Origin: Selenomonadaceae bacterium
Lineage (GTDB): Bacteria; Bacillota; Negativicutes; Selenomonadales; Selenomonadaceae
Length of the DNA: 6,950 nt
NCBI GenBank assembly: GCA_017390245.1
Contig: JAFPCE010000127.1
Span: 1-6,950, forward strand
Direction: 5' to 3'
Of this stretch, positions 1 through 5,991 are shown piece by piece. Below the pieces are notes generated by a model. It was not told where the DNA came from. It saw only the letters and a program-made list of their open reading frames with translations, and did no database searches. A program made the translations under genes and the position numbers. Each line of letters begins with the position of its first letter. Position 1 is the stretch's first letter.

Positions 1-75
1 ATAGCAAAGCAGGAATACACCTGCAGGCATTTCTGCCATATATGCCAGAGTATTTATAATAATATTTACATCCAT
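1..75 (-). CDS. Possible 5' end of a hydrophobic protein gene, cut by window edge
   Basis: A minus-strand frame stays open from a TAG at 120-118 to the left edge of the window. It offers an ATG at 75-73 (reading MDVNIIINTLAYMAEM...) or a TTG at 111-109 that would add the hydrophobic stretch LAAALFLCAFIV. The peptide looks like the start of a membrane protein. Against it, neither start has a Shine-Dalgarno sequence, the TTG lies inside a terminator hairpin, and T-rich DNA tends to encode Phe, Leu and Ile by chance. The product cannot be named. Treat this as an unproven fragment. Confidence 0.22.
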   Translation of the reverse strand, partial: MDVNIIINTLAYMAEMPAGVFLLCY

Positions 76-91
76 TACGATAAAAGCACAT

Positions 92-125
92 AAAAATAGC
101 GCAGCAGCCAAATACTGCTACGCTA
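92..125 (-). terminator. Rho-independent terminator after gph
   Basis: On the minus strand an 11-bp stem (125-115 pairing with 107-97, with one G-U wobble) closes a 7-nt loop at 114-108. Five T residues follow immediately (plus-strand A's at 92-96). It lies about 45 nt after the gph stop codon and probably ends the hisR-hisZ-HD-gph transcript. In the plus direction the hairpin is not followed by a T tract, so it looks one-directional. Confidence 0.85.
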
Positions 126-148
126 ATAAAATCCATCTTATAGAGGTT

Positions 149-158
149 ACCCTAGGGT
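149..158. repeat. Perfect 10-bp palindrome ACCCTAGGGT
   Basis: The palindrome ACCCTAGGGT lies between the gph stop codon and the terminator. It has no spacer, so it would form a poor hairpin, and a dimeric protein site or chance are the alternatives. No function is assigned. Confidence 0.4.
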
Positions 159-169
159 GCTATAAAAGC

Positions 170-835
170 TTATTTTTTAAATTGTACCTTAAACAGCAAA
201 TCCGCAGGCTTTTCCAAAAGAACCTGGGCGCCGTTTTCCTCCAACTCGTCCCTCTGGCGGAAGCCCCACAGCACACCTACAGGCAGGAAGCCTGCATTAA
301 CAGCTGTCTGCATATCTACACCACTGTCTCCTAAATAAACTATCTTTTCAGGAGCAACGCCGATTTTTTCAGCAATATACAGCACACTGGATGGATCAGG
401 CTTACGAGGATGGCCTGGCCTGTCACCAATCACCATCTTAAAGGTGCCTGGTTCAAATATGACATTAATAATGGTTTTAGCTGCATCCATTGGCTTGTTA
501 GTACAAACAGCCAGTGGAATTTCCTTCTCCTGCAGCTTATTTATCATGCTGATAATACCAGAATATGCTCTGGTTTTGTTCAGCACACAGCCATTGTAGA
601 TTTCCTTGAATTTGGCCAGTGCCTTCGCCCGGAACACTTCATCCTTGGACTTTGCTTCAGGGAGAGCACGCTCCACCAGCTTAGCGACACCATTACCAAC
701 AAAATACTTATATGCTTCCACTGGATGTGTTGGAAGATCAAATGCAATCAGCATCTTGTTGCAGCTGTCTGCCAGATCATCAATTGAATTAATAAGGGTG
801 CCATCTAAATCAAAAATAACTGCTTCGTAACGCAT
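170..835 (-). CDS. gph: HAD-superfamily hydrolase, phosphoglycolate phosphatase-like (Gph family)
   Basis: This 221-residue protein is a haloacid dehalogenase-type phosphatase, predicted cytosolic. Motif I is FDLDGT, with nucleophile D9 and general acid/base D11. Motif II is T112 in VCTNK. Motif III is K145 in KPDP. Motif IV is GDSGVD, with Mg-binding D170 and D174. Residues about 16-85 form the helical C1 cap typical of subfamily I, and the length fits (family about 215-230). The tail WGFRQRDELEENGA resembles Gph phosphatases, which hydrolyse 2-phosphoglycolate, but relatives act on pyrophosphate (PpaX), phosphonoacetaldehyde or other phosphates, so the substrate is uncertain. The ATG at 835 follows an AAGAGGT ribosome site (853-847) at a rather long 11-nt spacing. 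It is the last gene of the hisR operon, 75 bp after the HD-domain gene, with no promoter evident in that gap. Confidence 0.85.
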   Translation of the reverse strand: MRYEAVIFDLDGTLINSIDDLADSCNKMLIAFDLPTHPVEAYKYFVGNGVAKLVERALPEAKSKDEVFRAKALAKFKEIYNGCVLNKTRAYSGIISMINKLQEKEIPLAVCTNKPMDAAKTIINVIFEPGTFKMVIGDRPGHPRKPDPSSVLYIAEKIGVAPEKIVYLGDSGVDMQTAVNAGFLPVGVLWGFRQRDELEENGAQVLLEKPADLLFKVQFKK

Positions 836-910
836 TTATTTTTTTAACCTCTTTTCTCTTTAGATTTACTCCCTTATTATTCGCCTTTAAAACAGTAAAT
901 TCCTGCTTTA

Positions 911-1489
911 TTAGTGCATAGAATCTGCTTTTTTTAGAATTTGTAAAATTTGCTGCTTCTTTTTATCCAGCTGGCTGATGATATTAATGTCCCGGCAGTG
1001 ATGCAATGCAACAATACTGCCCTCAGCCTCATAGCCAAGAGAATTTAAGAGTTCTCCGCCTATCTGGCCATGCATGTGATGCCTGTAACAGATGCGGCCA
1101 ATGCTGCCCAGGGACTTATTCTTGGCCTTTTCCGCCAGTGACTTGGTATATCCTGGTACACATTTGCGCAAAAAAACAGCTATAGCCTTTTTAAAAGGAC
1201 TCATTTCATTGCCCCGGCCCACATCATGTAAAAGACAGCACCTCTGCAACAGTCCCCTGTAGTAGGGAATATCCTCTGCAGATAAATTGCTATTAGCTGC
1301 AGCTCTCTGCCATAACAGCATGCCACAGTTATATACTTTGAAGCAATGTCTCTGATCACCAGTATTCATGCCATAAAATAATGGCCGCAGCCTGTCATCC
1401 AGAATGGTATCCACGGTAGCACGTTCACCATTATCCAGTGGTCTGGCAGTAATGCCGTCAACAAATTGTTTAATACGATAAGCAATCAT
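911..1489 (-). CDS. HD-domain metal-dependent phosphohydrolase of unknown substrate
   Basis: This is a 192-residue predicted cytosolic protein. It shows the HD-domain metal ligands in order: H48 (DQRHCFKVY), the H88-D89 doublet (LLHDVGRGN), histidines at 137, 138 and 140, H163-H164 (ALHHC), and a terminal Asp D189 (KKADSMH). Most HD proteins are phosphohydrolases acting on nucleotides or cyclic dinucleotides. No second domain is present to indicate the substrate, and I do not recognise a named subfamily. The ATG at 1489 overlaps the hisZ stop in an ATGA arrangement and has no good Shine-Dalgarno site at normal distance, so its translation probably depends on ribosomes finishing hisZ. Two in-frame stop codons (TAA TAA) end the gene. 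The coupling suggests co-expression with hisZ, but a histidine-related role is only an inference. Confidence 0.8.
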   Translation of the reverse strand: MIAYRIKQFVDGITARPLDNGERATVDTILDDRLRPLFYGMNTGDQRHCFKVYNCGMLLWQRAAANSNLSAEDIPYYRGLLQRCCLLHDVGRGNEMSPFKKAIAVFLRKCVPGYTKSLAEKAKNKSLGSIGRICYRHHMHGQIGGELLNSLGYEAEGSIVALHHCRDINIISQLDKKKQQILQILKKADSMH

Positions 1490-2670
1490 TTTATGTAAAT
1501 CATCTGCTGATATCCCTTACCCTGGCGGTAATTATCAGCATCCTCCTCACTACATGGACTCATAGCCAGCTCACAGGTATCTCCTGCCTTCCGGAGACGC
1601 TGTACAGCCTCGATAGCCTCCACCTGCTTGCCCATAGCATAAGCAACATATACATCCTTGGAAGCCTGTGGCTTCGATAAACCCTGGCGCTCCAGGGAAA
1701 GCAAAATACGCTCAATGCCAATAGCAAAACCAGTAGCAGGCATTGCCTTGCCAAAATCAGTCAGCATGTGGTCATACCGGCCGCCACCGCAGACAGGGAA
1801 ACCTAAACCAGGTGTATAGGCCTCAAAAACCATACCTGTATAATAACCAAAGTCACGGATAACACCTAAATCAAAATTAACAAAATCTGCTACGCCATAG
1901 GCTTCTAAAAGTGCATAAATCTCAGAAAGGTTATCCAGTGCCCGGCGGGACTGTTCGTTCATAGCCAGCTCATAGGCCCGCTCCAAAACCTGCTTGTCAC
2001 CGTGCAGCAGAGGCAGCTCCTTTACCAGCTTCTTAGCAGAGTCAGCAATATCTGCACTATCCACAATATTATCCAGACCAACTAAATCTCTCTGCTCCAA
2101 GGCAGCCTTGATATCGCTCTGCTGCTTGGCAGTAAGACCACACTGCTCCATAATGCCATTAATGAAATCCACCTGGCCCAGGCACACCTGGAAATGGCCA
2201 AGACCACATTCCTGCAAAATAGTAACAGCCAGGGCAATAACCTCAGCGTCAGCTGAAGCCTTAGGACTTCCTACCAGCTCAAGCCCTGCCTGATGGAACT
2301 CACACTGGCGTCCAGTCTGGCTCTGTTCATAACGGAAAACACTGCTGATATAGGACAGCTTATGGGGCAGCCACTCCTCTTCCATGCGGCTGGCAATAAC
2401 TCTGGCAATAGGAGTTGTCATCTCATAGCGCAGGGCCATAGTTCGGTTATTTTTATCAAAGAGCTTAAACATGTGAGGCTCTAAGTTACTGCCATTGCCC
2501 ATAGTTAAGGTATCTAAAAATTCAATGGTAGGAGTAACTATCTCATCATAGCCCCAAAGACGGAACTGGTTTGCTATAGCAGCCTCAATGGCACGCTTGG
2601 CAGCAGCCTCCCTTGGCAAAAAATCTCTTGTTCCATACGGAATTTCCAATACAAGCTCTTTATCACTCAT
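1486..2670 (-). CDS. hisZ: ATP phosphoribosyltransferase regulatory subunit HisZ
   Basis: This 394-residue protein is a catalytically inactive paralogue of histidyl-tRNA synthetase. In the family, HisZ binds the short form of HisG (HisG-S) in a hetero-octamer and is needed for the first step of histidine synthesis, the condensation of ATP with PRPP, and for histidine feedback. The class II synthetase core is visible: GTRDFLP near residue 13, LRYEMTTPIAR (80-90), motif 2 VFRYEQSQTGRQCEFHQAGLE (111-131), YYTGMVFE (276-283), GGGRYD (295-300) and motif 3 PATGFAIGIER (311-321). TTPIAR and the short C-terminal region (about 337-394) favour HisZ over a true HisS of about 420-430 residues. An AAAGGGAGA ribosome site (2685-2677) lies 6 nt before the ATG. 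The gene follows hisR by 51 bp and overlaps the HD-domain gene by 4 bp. hisG is absent from the window. Confidence 0.9.
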   Translation of the reverse strand: MSDKELVLEIPYGTRDFLPREAAAKRAIEAAIANQFRLWGYDEIVTPTIEFLDTLTMGNGSNLEPHMFKLFDKNNRTMALRYEMTTPIARVIASRMEEEWLPHKLSYISSVFRYEQSQTGRQCEFHQAGLELVGSPKASADAEVIALAVTILQECGLGHFQVCLGQVDFINGIMEQCGLTAKQQSDIKAALEQRDLVGLDNIVDSADIADSAKKLVKELPLLHGDKQVLERAYELAMNEQSRRALDNLSEIYALLEAYGVADFVNFDLGVIRDFGYYTGMVFEAYTPGLGFPVCGGGRYDHMLTDFGKAMPATGFAIGIERILLSLERQGLSKPQASKDVYVAYAMGKQVEAIEAVQRLRKAGDTCELAMSPCSEEDADNYRQGKGYQQMIYIK

Positions 2671-2676
2671 GAAAAA

Positions 2677-2685
2677 TCTCCCTTT
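2677..2685 (-). promoter_or_regulatory. hisZ ribosome binding site
   Basis: AAAGGGAGA reads on the minus strand 6 nt before the ATG at 2670. It supports this start over later in-frame ATGs. Confidence 0.75.
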
Positions 2686-2721
2686 GCTATATAATCCTCG
2701 TAAAGTATATGAGAAAAAATT

Positions 2722-3027
2722 TTATTCGTAATCTTCCTGATCCTGCATGCGGCTAAGTACCAGATTATAGCCATCAGCACCGTAGTTCAAGCAGCGCTTC
2801 ACACGGCTGATAGTAGCAGTGCTGGCACCAGTACGGTTCACAATAGCCTCATAGGTATGATGCTCCTGCAGCATACGGGCAACCTCCAGCCGCTGGGACA
2901 TGGCCTTCAGCTCACTGATGGTACAAATATCCTCAAAAAACTGATAACATTCCTCTACAGTCTCCAGCTTCAAAACTGCCTTGCACAAATTATCATTCAG
3001 CTCGTCTCTAAGCTTCTGATTAACCAT
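2722..3027 (-). CDS. hisR: TrpR-family histidine regulator HisR (YerC/YecD family)
   Basis: This 101-residue all-helical DNA-binding protein is a TrpR-like repressor of the YerC/YecD family. The core is SELKAMSQRLEVARML (38-53), then the helix-turn-helix TYEAIVNRTGASTATISRVKRCL (58-80), then the family-typical NYGADGY (81-87). The full family length is present. Comparative genomics in Firmicutes, including Negativicutes, assigned this family the role of histidine-metabolism regulator (HisR) binding a palindrome of about 20 bp, with histidine as the likely co-repressor. The adjacent downstream hisZ supports that role here. It is the first gene after a strong promoter with inverted repeats over the start point, so it probably represses itself. 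A strong ribosome site, AGGTGGTGA (3040-3032), precedes the ATG. The alternative is an uncharacterised YerC-like regulator with another ligand. Confidence 0.88.
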   Translation of the reverse strand: MVNQKLRDELNDNLCKAVLKLETVEECYQFFEDICTISELKAMSQRLEVARMLQEHHTYEAIVNRTGASTATISRVKRCLNYGADGYNLVLSRMQDQEDYE

Positions 3028-3031
3028 AAGC

Positions 3032-3040
3032 TCACCACCT
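3032..3040 (-). promoter_or_regulatory. Strong hisR ribosome binding site
   Basis: AGGTGGTGA on the minus strand matches the 16S-complementary AGGAGGTGA at 8 of 9 positions and ends 4 nt before the ATG at 3027. It fixes the start of hisR. Confidence 0.8.
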
Positions 3041-3081
3041 CAAATAATTATAGTATATATTCTTGTTAAAACATCCTTTTT

Positions 3082-3109
3082 GATTTTCATTCTTTACATT
3101 GTGAAAATC
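3082..3109. promoter_or_regulatory. Inverted repeat GATTTTCA-N12-TGAAAATC, candidate operator
   Basis: Perfect 8-bp arms at 3082-3089 and 3102-3109 flank a 12-bp spacer, just downstream of the predicted hisR transcription start. It shares an arm with the neighbouring palindrome at 3100-3114. HisR autoregulation is the natural hypothesis. I could not compare it with a HisR consensus, and 28 bp is longer than the roughly 20 bp described for this family. Confidence 0.4.
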
Positions 3110-3114
3110 TCACA
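3100..3114. promoter_or_regulatory. Palindrome TGTGA-N5-TCACA over the predicted hisR start point
   Basis: Perfect 5-bp arms TGTGA and TCACA with a 5-bp centre span the predicted +1 (about 3113). A bound dimer here would block initiation. The half-sites resemble CRP/FNR-type sites, but those have a 6-bp spacer, so a CRP-family site is not claimed. It may be a HisR site or part of a composite with the repeat at 3082-3109. Confidence 0.4.
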
Positions 3115-3119
3115 GGATT

Positions 3120-3148
3120 ATTATAGCATTCTGCTTTTATGAAGTAAA
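3120..3148 (-). promoter_or_regulatory. Sigma-A promoter of hisR-hisZ-HD-gph
   Basis: On the minus strand, -35 TTTACT (3148-3143) is separated by 17 bp from a perfect -10 TATAAT (3125-3120), preceded by the extended element TG at 3128-3127. Predicted initiation is near 3113, giving a 5' leader of about 85 nt before hisR. The promoter lies in the 139-bp gap between recG and hisR. A 6-bp inverted repeat (TGCTTT/AAAGCA, 3132-3151) surrounds the -35 box. Confidence 0.75.
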
Positions 3149-3166
3149 GCACTAAAAATATTGAAT

Positions 3167-5233
3167 TTAAGTATCCGTTATATTCAGGAACTGTTCCTGA
3201 TACAGCAGCTGCAGTGTCGGTATAATAAACCTCATATTCTCCTGATTATTCAGTGTCTTAGCTGCCGCCTGCCGTGCCCTTAAAAGAATATCCATATCCT
3301 GCTCCACATTAGCAATCTTTAAATCAGGAAAGCCATGCTGCATTGTACCAAAGAACTGGCCAGGGCCACGGAGCTTCAAATCCTCCTCAGCCAGCACAAA
3401 GCCATCACTGGTAGATTCCATAATTCGCATACGCTCCCGAGAGCTTTCAGTTTTTCCATCAGCCACCAGAACACAATAGGAAGCGTATTCGCCGCGTCCT
3501 ATGCGTCCCCGGAGCTGGTGCAGCTGGGCCAGGCCAAATTGCTGGGCATGCTCTATTACCATCATGCTGGCATTAGGCACATTAACGCCTACTTCAATAA
3601 CTGTTGTAGCCACCAGCAGCTTTATTTCACCATCATAAAAGGCCTGCATAATAGCTTCCTTTTCCTTTGGCTTCAGCTTGCCATGAATCAGACCGCAAGG
3701 AACACCACGGAAAATACCGCTGCTCAGCTCCTCATATACCTCCTGGGCACTGGTTAAGGAGGATTCCTCATTCAGTTCAATTAAAGGACAAACTACATAA
3801 GCCTGTCTACCTTTCCCTATTTCCTTTAACACAAAATCATAAATAAGTGGCCGCCTGTCCCTGCCCCGGATAAAGGTACGGATTGGCTTACGCCCTGGCG
3901 GTAAATGCTGAATCAGTGACACATCAAGGTCACCATAGACTGTCAGTGTCATGGTTCTTGGAATAGGTGTTGCCGTCATAACCAGCACATCTGGCATCAG
4001 CACACCCTTTTTCTCTAAAAGCGCCCGCTGATTGATACCAAAACGGTGCTGCTCATCTGTTACTACTAATCCCAGGTTAGCAAAAACTACGCCCTCCTGT
4101 ATCAGCGCATGAGTACCAATAGCAATATCTATTTCATGACTGGCCAGCTTTTCATATAGCTCCGTACGCTGTTTTTTCGTTAATTTTCCAGACAGCAGCG
4201 CCACCCTGATACCCATAGGCTCTAAAAGCTGGCAAAAGGCATCATAATGCTGATGGGCCAGTATCTCTGTTGGCGCCATCATAGCCCCCTGGAAGCCATT
4301 TTCCACAGTTTTTACCAGAGCCAGCATGGCTACAACAGTCTTGCCAGAGCCCACATCCCCCTGTAGCAGGCGCCGCATAGGCACGCTGCGCTCCATATCG
4401 TTGCAGATTTCATGCCAAGCCTGATTCTGATCCTTGGTTAAGGAAAAAGGCAAATGCTTGAAAAGCTCCTGCACCTTAAAGCCATTAACACCATGCTTTA
4501 CGCCTTGATGCTGCTCCTGGCTCTGCTTTTTCAGATACAGCAGGCCACATTGAATCATGTACAGCTCTTCAAAGGCCAGGCGGTATCTGGCTGCCTCCAT
4601 CAGCCTTTGATTGCTGGGAAAATGTATTTCCTGCAAAGCTGCTCTTCTTGGCGGCAAACCATACTCCTCCAGAATAGCTTCTGGTATCACCTCAGGAATA
4701 TATACATCCTCCTGCAAAATCTGCATTACCAGTCCCCGCAGCAGCTTCTGGTTAACATCCTTGCTGGAAGAATACACTGGCATAATGCCGCATTTATTCT
4801 CTGCCTGTTCATATTCTTCAAGCACCTCAAAAGAGGACAGCTGGCTCATAGCAAACTGTCCCTGTCCTCCATAGGCATATTGAATTTTCCCTGTAGCAAA
4901 AACCTTCTTGCCGATTTTCAGCTTCTGCTTTAAAAACCGCTGGTTAAACCAGGTAATCTGCATAGTGCCAGTACCATCATCTATGACAGCAGTCAATATC
5001 AAAAGACCGTTACGGCCACCTCTTCTTTCCTGTACACCACGGATAAGTCCCTGTACGGTAGCCTTTTCACCGGCTACCAGCTCTGCTATGGGTGTCATGC
5101 TGCTTTGATCCTCATAGGCACGGGGATAGTATGTCAGCAAATCAAAGATACGGCAAAGACCCAGCCGGTTTAGCTGCTGGGCCTTTTTCGTACCTATTCC
5201 TTTTAAACAAGTAATATTATCAAGTAATTCCAT
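3167..5233 (-). CDS. recG: ATP-dependent DNA helicase RecG
   Basis: This 688-residue superfamily 2 helicase remodels stalled replication forks and Holliday junctions. The N-terminal wedge region has an OB fold at about 57-140. Helicase motifs in order: FSLTKDQNQA (263-272), Walker A GDVGSGKT (292-299), PTEILAHQH (321-329), DEQH Walker B (393-396), TATPIPRT (420-427), TTVIEVGVNVPNA (543-555) and motif VI QLRGRIGRG (573-581). The translocation segment RGPGQFFGTMQHG (622-634) and the C-terminus are intact, and the length is normal (family about 680-690). The ATG at 5233 has only a weak ribosome site, GCGGA at 5245-5241, beginning just after the stop of the IIA-like gene. The 12-bp gap suggests co-transcription with it. 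No clean terminator follows the gene, so some read-through into hisR is possible. Confidence 0.97.
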   Translation of the reverse strand: MELLDNITCLKGIGTKKAQQLNRLGLCRIFDLLTYYPRAYEDQSSMTPIAELVAGEKATVQGLIRGVQERRGGRNGLLILTAVIDDGTGTMQITWFNQRFLKQKLKIGKKVFATGKIQYAYGGQGQFAMSQLSSFEVLEEYEQAENKCGIMPVYSSSKDVNQKLLRGLVMQILQEDVYIPEVIPEAILEEYGLPPRRAALQEIHFPSNQRLMEAARYRLAFEELYMIQCGLLYLKKQSQEQHQGVKHGVNGFKVQELFKHLPFSLTKDQNQAWHEICNDMERSVPMRRLLQGDVGSGKTVVAMLALVKTVENGFQGAMMAPTEILAHQHYDAFCQLLEPMGIRVALLSGKLTKKQRTELYEKLASHEIDIAIGTHALIQEGVVFANLGLVVTDEQHRFGINQRALLEKKGVLMPDVLVMTATPIPRTMTLTVYGDLDVSLIQHLPPGRKPIRTFIRGRDRRPLIYDFVLKEIGKGRQAYVVCPLIELNEESSLTSAQEVYEELSSGIFRGVPCGLIHGKLKPKEKEAIMQAFYDGEIKLLVATTVIEVGVNVPNASMMVIEHAQQFGLAQLHQLRGRIGRGEYASYCVLVADGKTESSRERMRIMESTSDGFVLAEEDLKLRGPGQFFGTMQHGFPDLKIANVEQDMDILLRARQAAAKTLNNQENMRFIIPTLQLLYQEQFLNITDT

Positions 5234-5245
5234 AAATATTTCCGC

Positions 5246-5956
5246 TTAATGTCCAATAAATAATGCAATGGACACAAAAACAATAACTAAAAATACAGTA
5301 ATCCCTACAAAGCCAGCAATGAGCTTTGGCCAGTTGCGTCTGTCCAGCAGAAATGCCAGGGTTTCATTTTCGCCTTTATCTGCTGTGACTTTTTTCTCCT
5401 GTTTTGCCTCTGGCTCTGCAGGCTGCTCCTTCGCTTCTAACTGCTGAGGTGCAGGTTCTGCCGGCTCAGCTGCGGGTGCTGCAGTACCATCATCTTCAAT
5501 AGTCATAATTGCACCAGCGCCAGCCTCAACCTCGCCAATAACCGGGCGGAAAATCTTCCCTTCCACACCGCCACAGAGAACAACTGGTGTAGTTATATCA
5601 AAACCTAAGGCTGAAATCATATCCTTGTTAAACTCAGCAATGAGATCCCCTGCCTGTACTCTGTCCCCTACCTTCTTATGCAGTACAGTGAAATCAGACA
5701 CATCATCGTCACCCATGCCAATATGCACAAACAGCTCAATGCCATCATCAGTAGTGAAGCCAAAACCCCGCTTGCTGTCAGCAATAACAGAAATATAACC
5801 ATCTGTAGGGCTGTACATTTCCCATTCACTTGGAACAATAGCAACACCATCGCCTAAAATCCGCTTTGAATAAAGCTGGTCAGGCACCTCACTCAGGTCT
5901 ATAACCTTACCATTCATTGGTGCAAAAACTGAAATAACGTGAGTTCCTTCGCTCAT
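5246..5956 (-). CDS. Membrane-anchored PTS IIA-Glc-like protein with altered active site
   Basis: Residues about 1-153 of this 236-residue protein form a PTS IIA domain of the glucose (Crr) family: APMNGKVIDLSEVPD, DGVAIVPSE, the phospho-accepting H78 in ELFVHIGM, VGDRVQAGDLIAEF (96-109) and TTPVVL. In IIA-Glc a second His (E. coli H75) in the segment before the phospho-His is needed to pass phosphate to IIB. Ungapped alignment of the segment DSKRGFGFTTDDGIELFVH puts R63 there. Residues about 157-197 are an acidic Ala/Pro/Glu/Lys linker. Residues about 211-234 form one transmembrane helix preceded by RR (206-207), suggesting a cytosolic domain tethered by a C-terminal anchor. No IIB, IIC, HPr or EI gene is nearby. 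A regulatory, phosphorylation-sensing role is inferred. Its start is supported by an AGGGGAG site (5970-5964) 7 nt upstream. Confidence 0.85.
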   Translation of the reverse strand: MSEGTHVISVFAPMNGKVIDLSEVPDQLYSKRILGDGVAIVPSEWEMYSPTDGYISVIADSKRGFGFTTDDGIELFVHIGMGDDDVSDFTVLHKKVGDRVQAGDLIAEFNKDMISALGFDITTPVVLCGGVEGKIFRPVIGEVEAGAGAIMTIEDDGTAAPAAEPAEPAPQQLEAKEQPAEPEAKQEKKVTADKGENETLAFLLDRRNWPKLIAGFVGITVFLVIVFVSIALFIGH

Positions 5957-5963
5957 AATACTT

Positions 5964-5991
5964 CTCCCCTAGCTTACCCTTGTCTTACCCC
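5964..5991 (-). promoter_or_regulatory. Ribosome binding site of the IIA-like gene, within a short G-rich repeat
   Basis: AGGGGAG (5970-5964 on the minus strand) is 7 nt from the ATG at 5956. Just upstream, GGGTAAG occurs twice, at 5990-5984 and 5979-5973, so the 28-bp gap after the nitroreductase stop holds three G-rich Shine-Dalgarno-like blocks in a row. Only the last is well placed. Confidence 0.65.

Noticed and set aside
3..59. Plus-strand frame reading SKAGIHLQAFLPYMPEYL and then TAA, which could be the end of a convergent gene
   Set aside because: Only 18 codons are visible, and the opposite strand over the same bases is equally open. The hairpin beyond it lacks a T tract in the plus direction, so nothing favours this reading.
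410..787. 125-codon plus-strand open frame
   Set aside because: It lies wholly inside gph on the opposite strand, has no recognisable domain or ribosome site, and gph shows all HAD motifs.
1486..2670. Histidyl-tRNA synthetase (HisS) for this gene
   Set aside because: The LRYEMTTPIAR segment, the short C-terminal region, the HisS signature GLDYYTG altered to DFGYYTG, and the HisR neighbour all favour HisZ.
3047..3052. Second TATAAT box close to the hisR start codon
   Set aside because: At 16-18 bp spacing the upstream hexamers (for example GATGTT) do not resemble TTGACA, and a much better promoter lies at 3120-3148.
3100..3114. CRP/FNR-type binding site
   Set aside because: The half-sites look right, but the spacer is 5 bp rather than 6 and no such regulator is visible. 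It is kept only as an unassigned operator candidate.
3132..3151. Hairpin TGCTTT/AAAGCA as a terminator for recG
   Set aside because: The stem is only 6 bp, no T tract follows, and it overlaps the -35 region of the hisR promoter.
4454..4933. 159-codon plus-strand open frame rich in Leu and Gln
   Set aside because: It is antisense to an intact recG. The Leu/Gln richness comes from the frequent CTG/CAG codons of recG read backwards.
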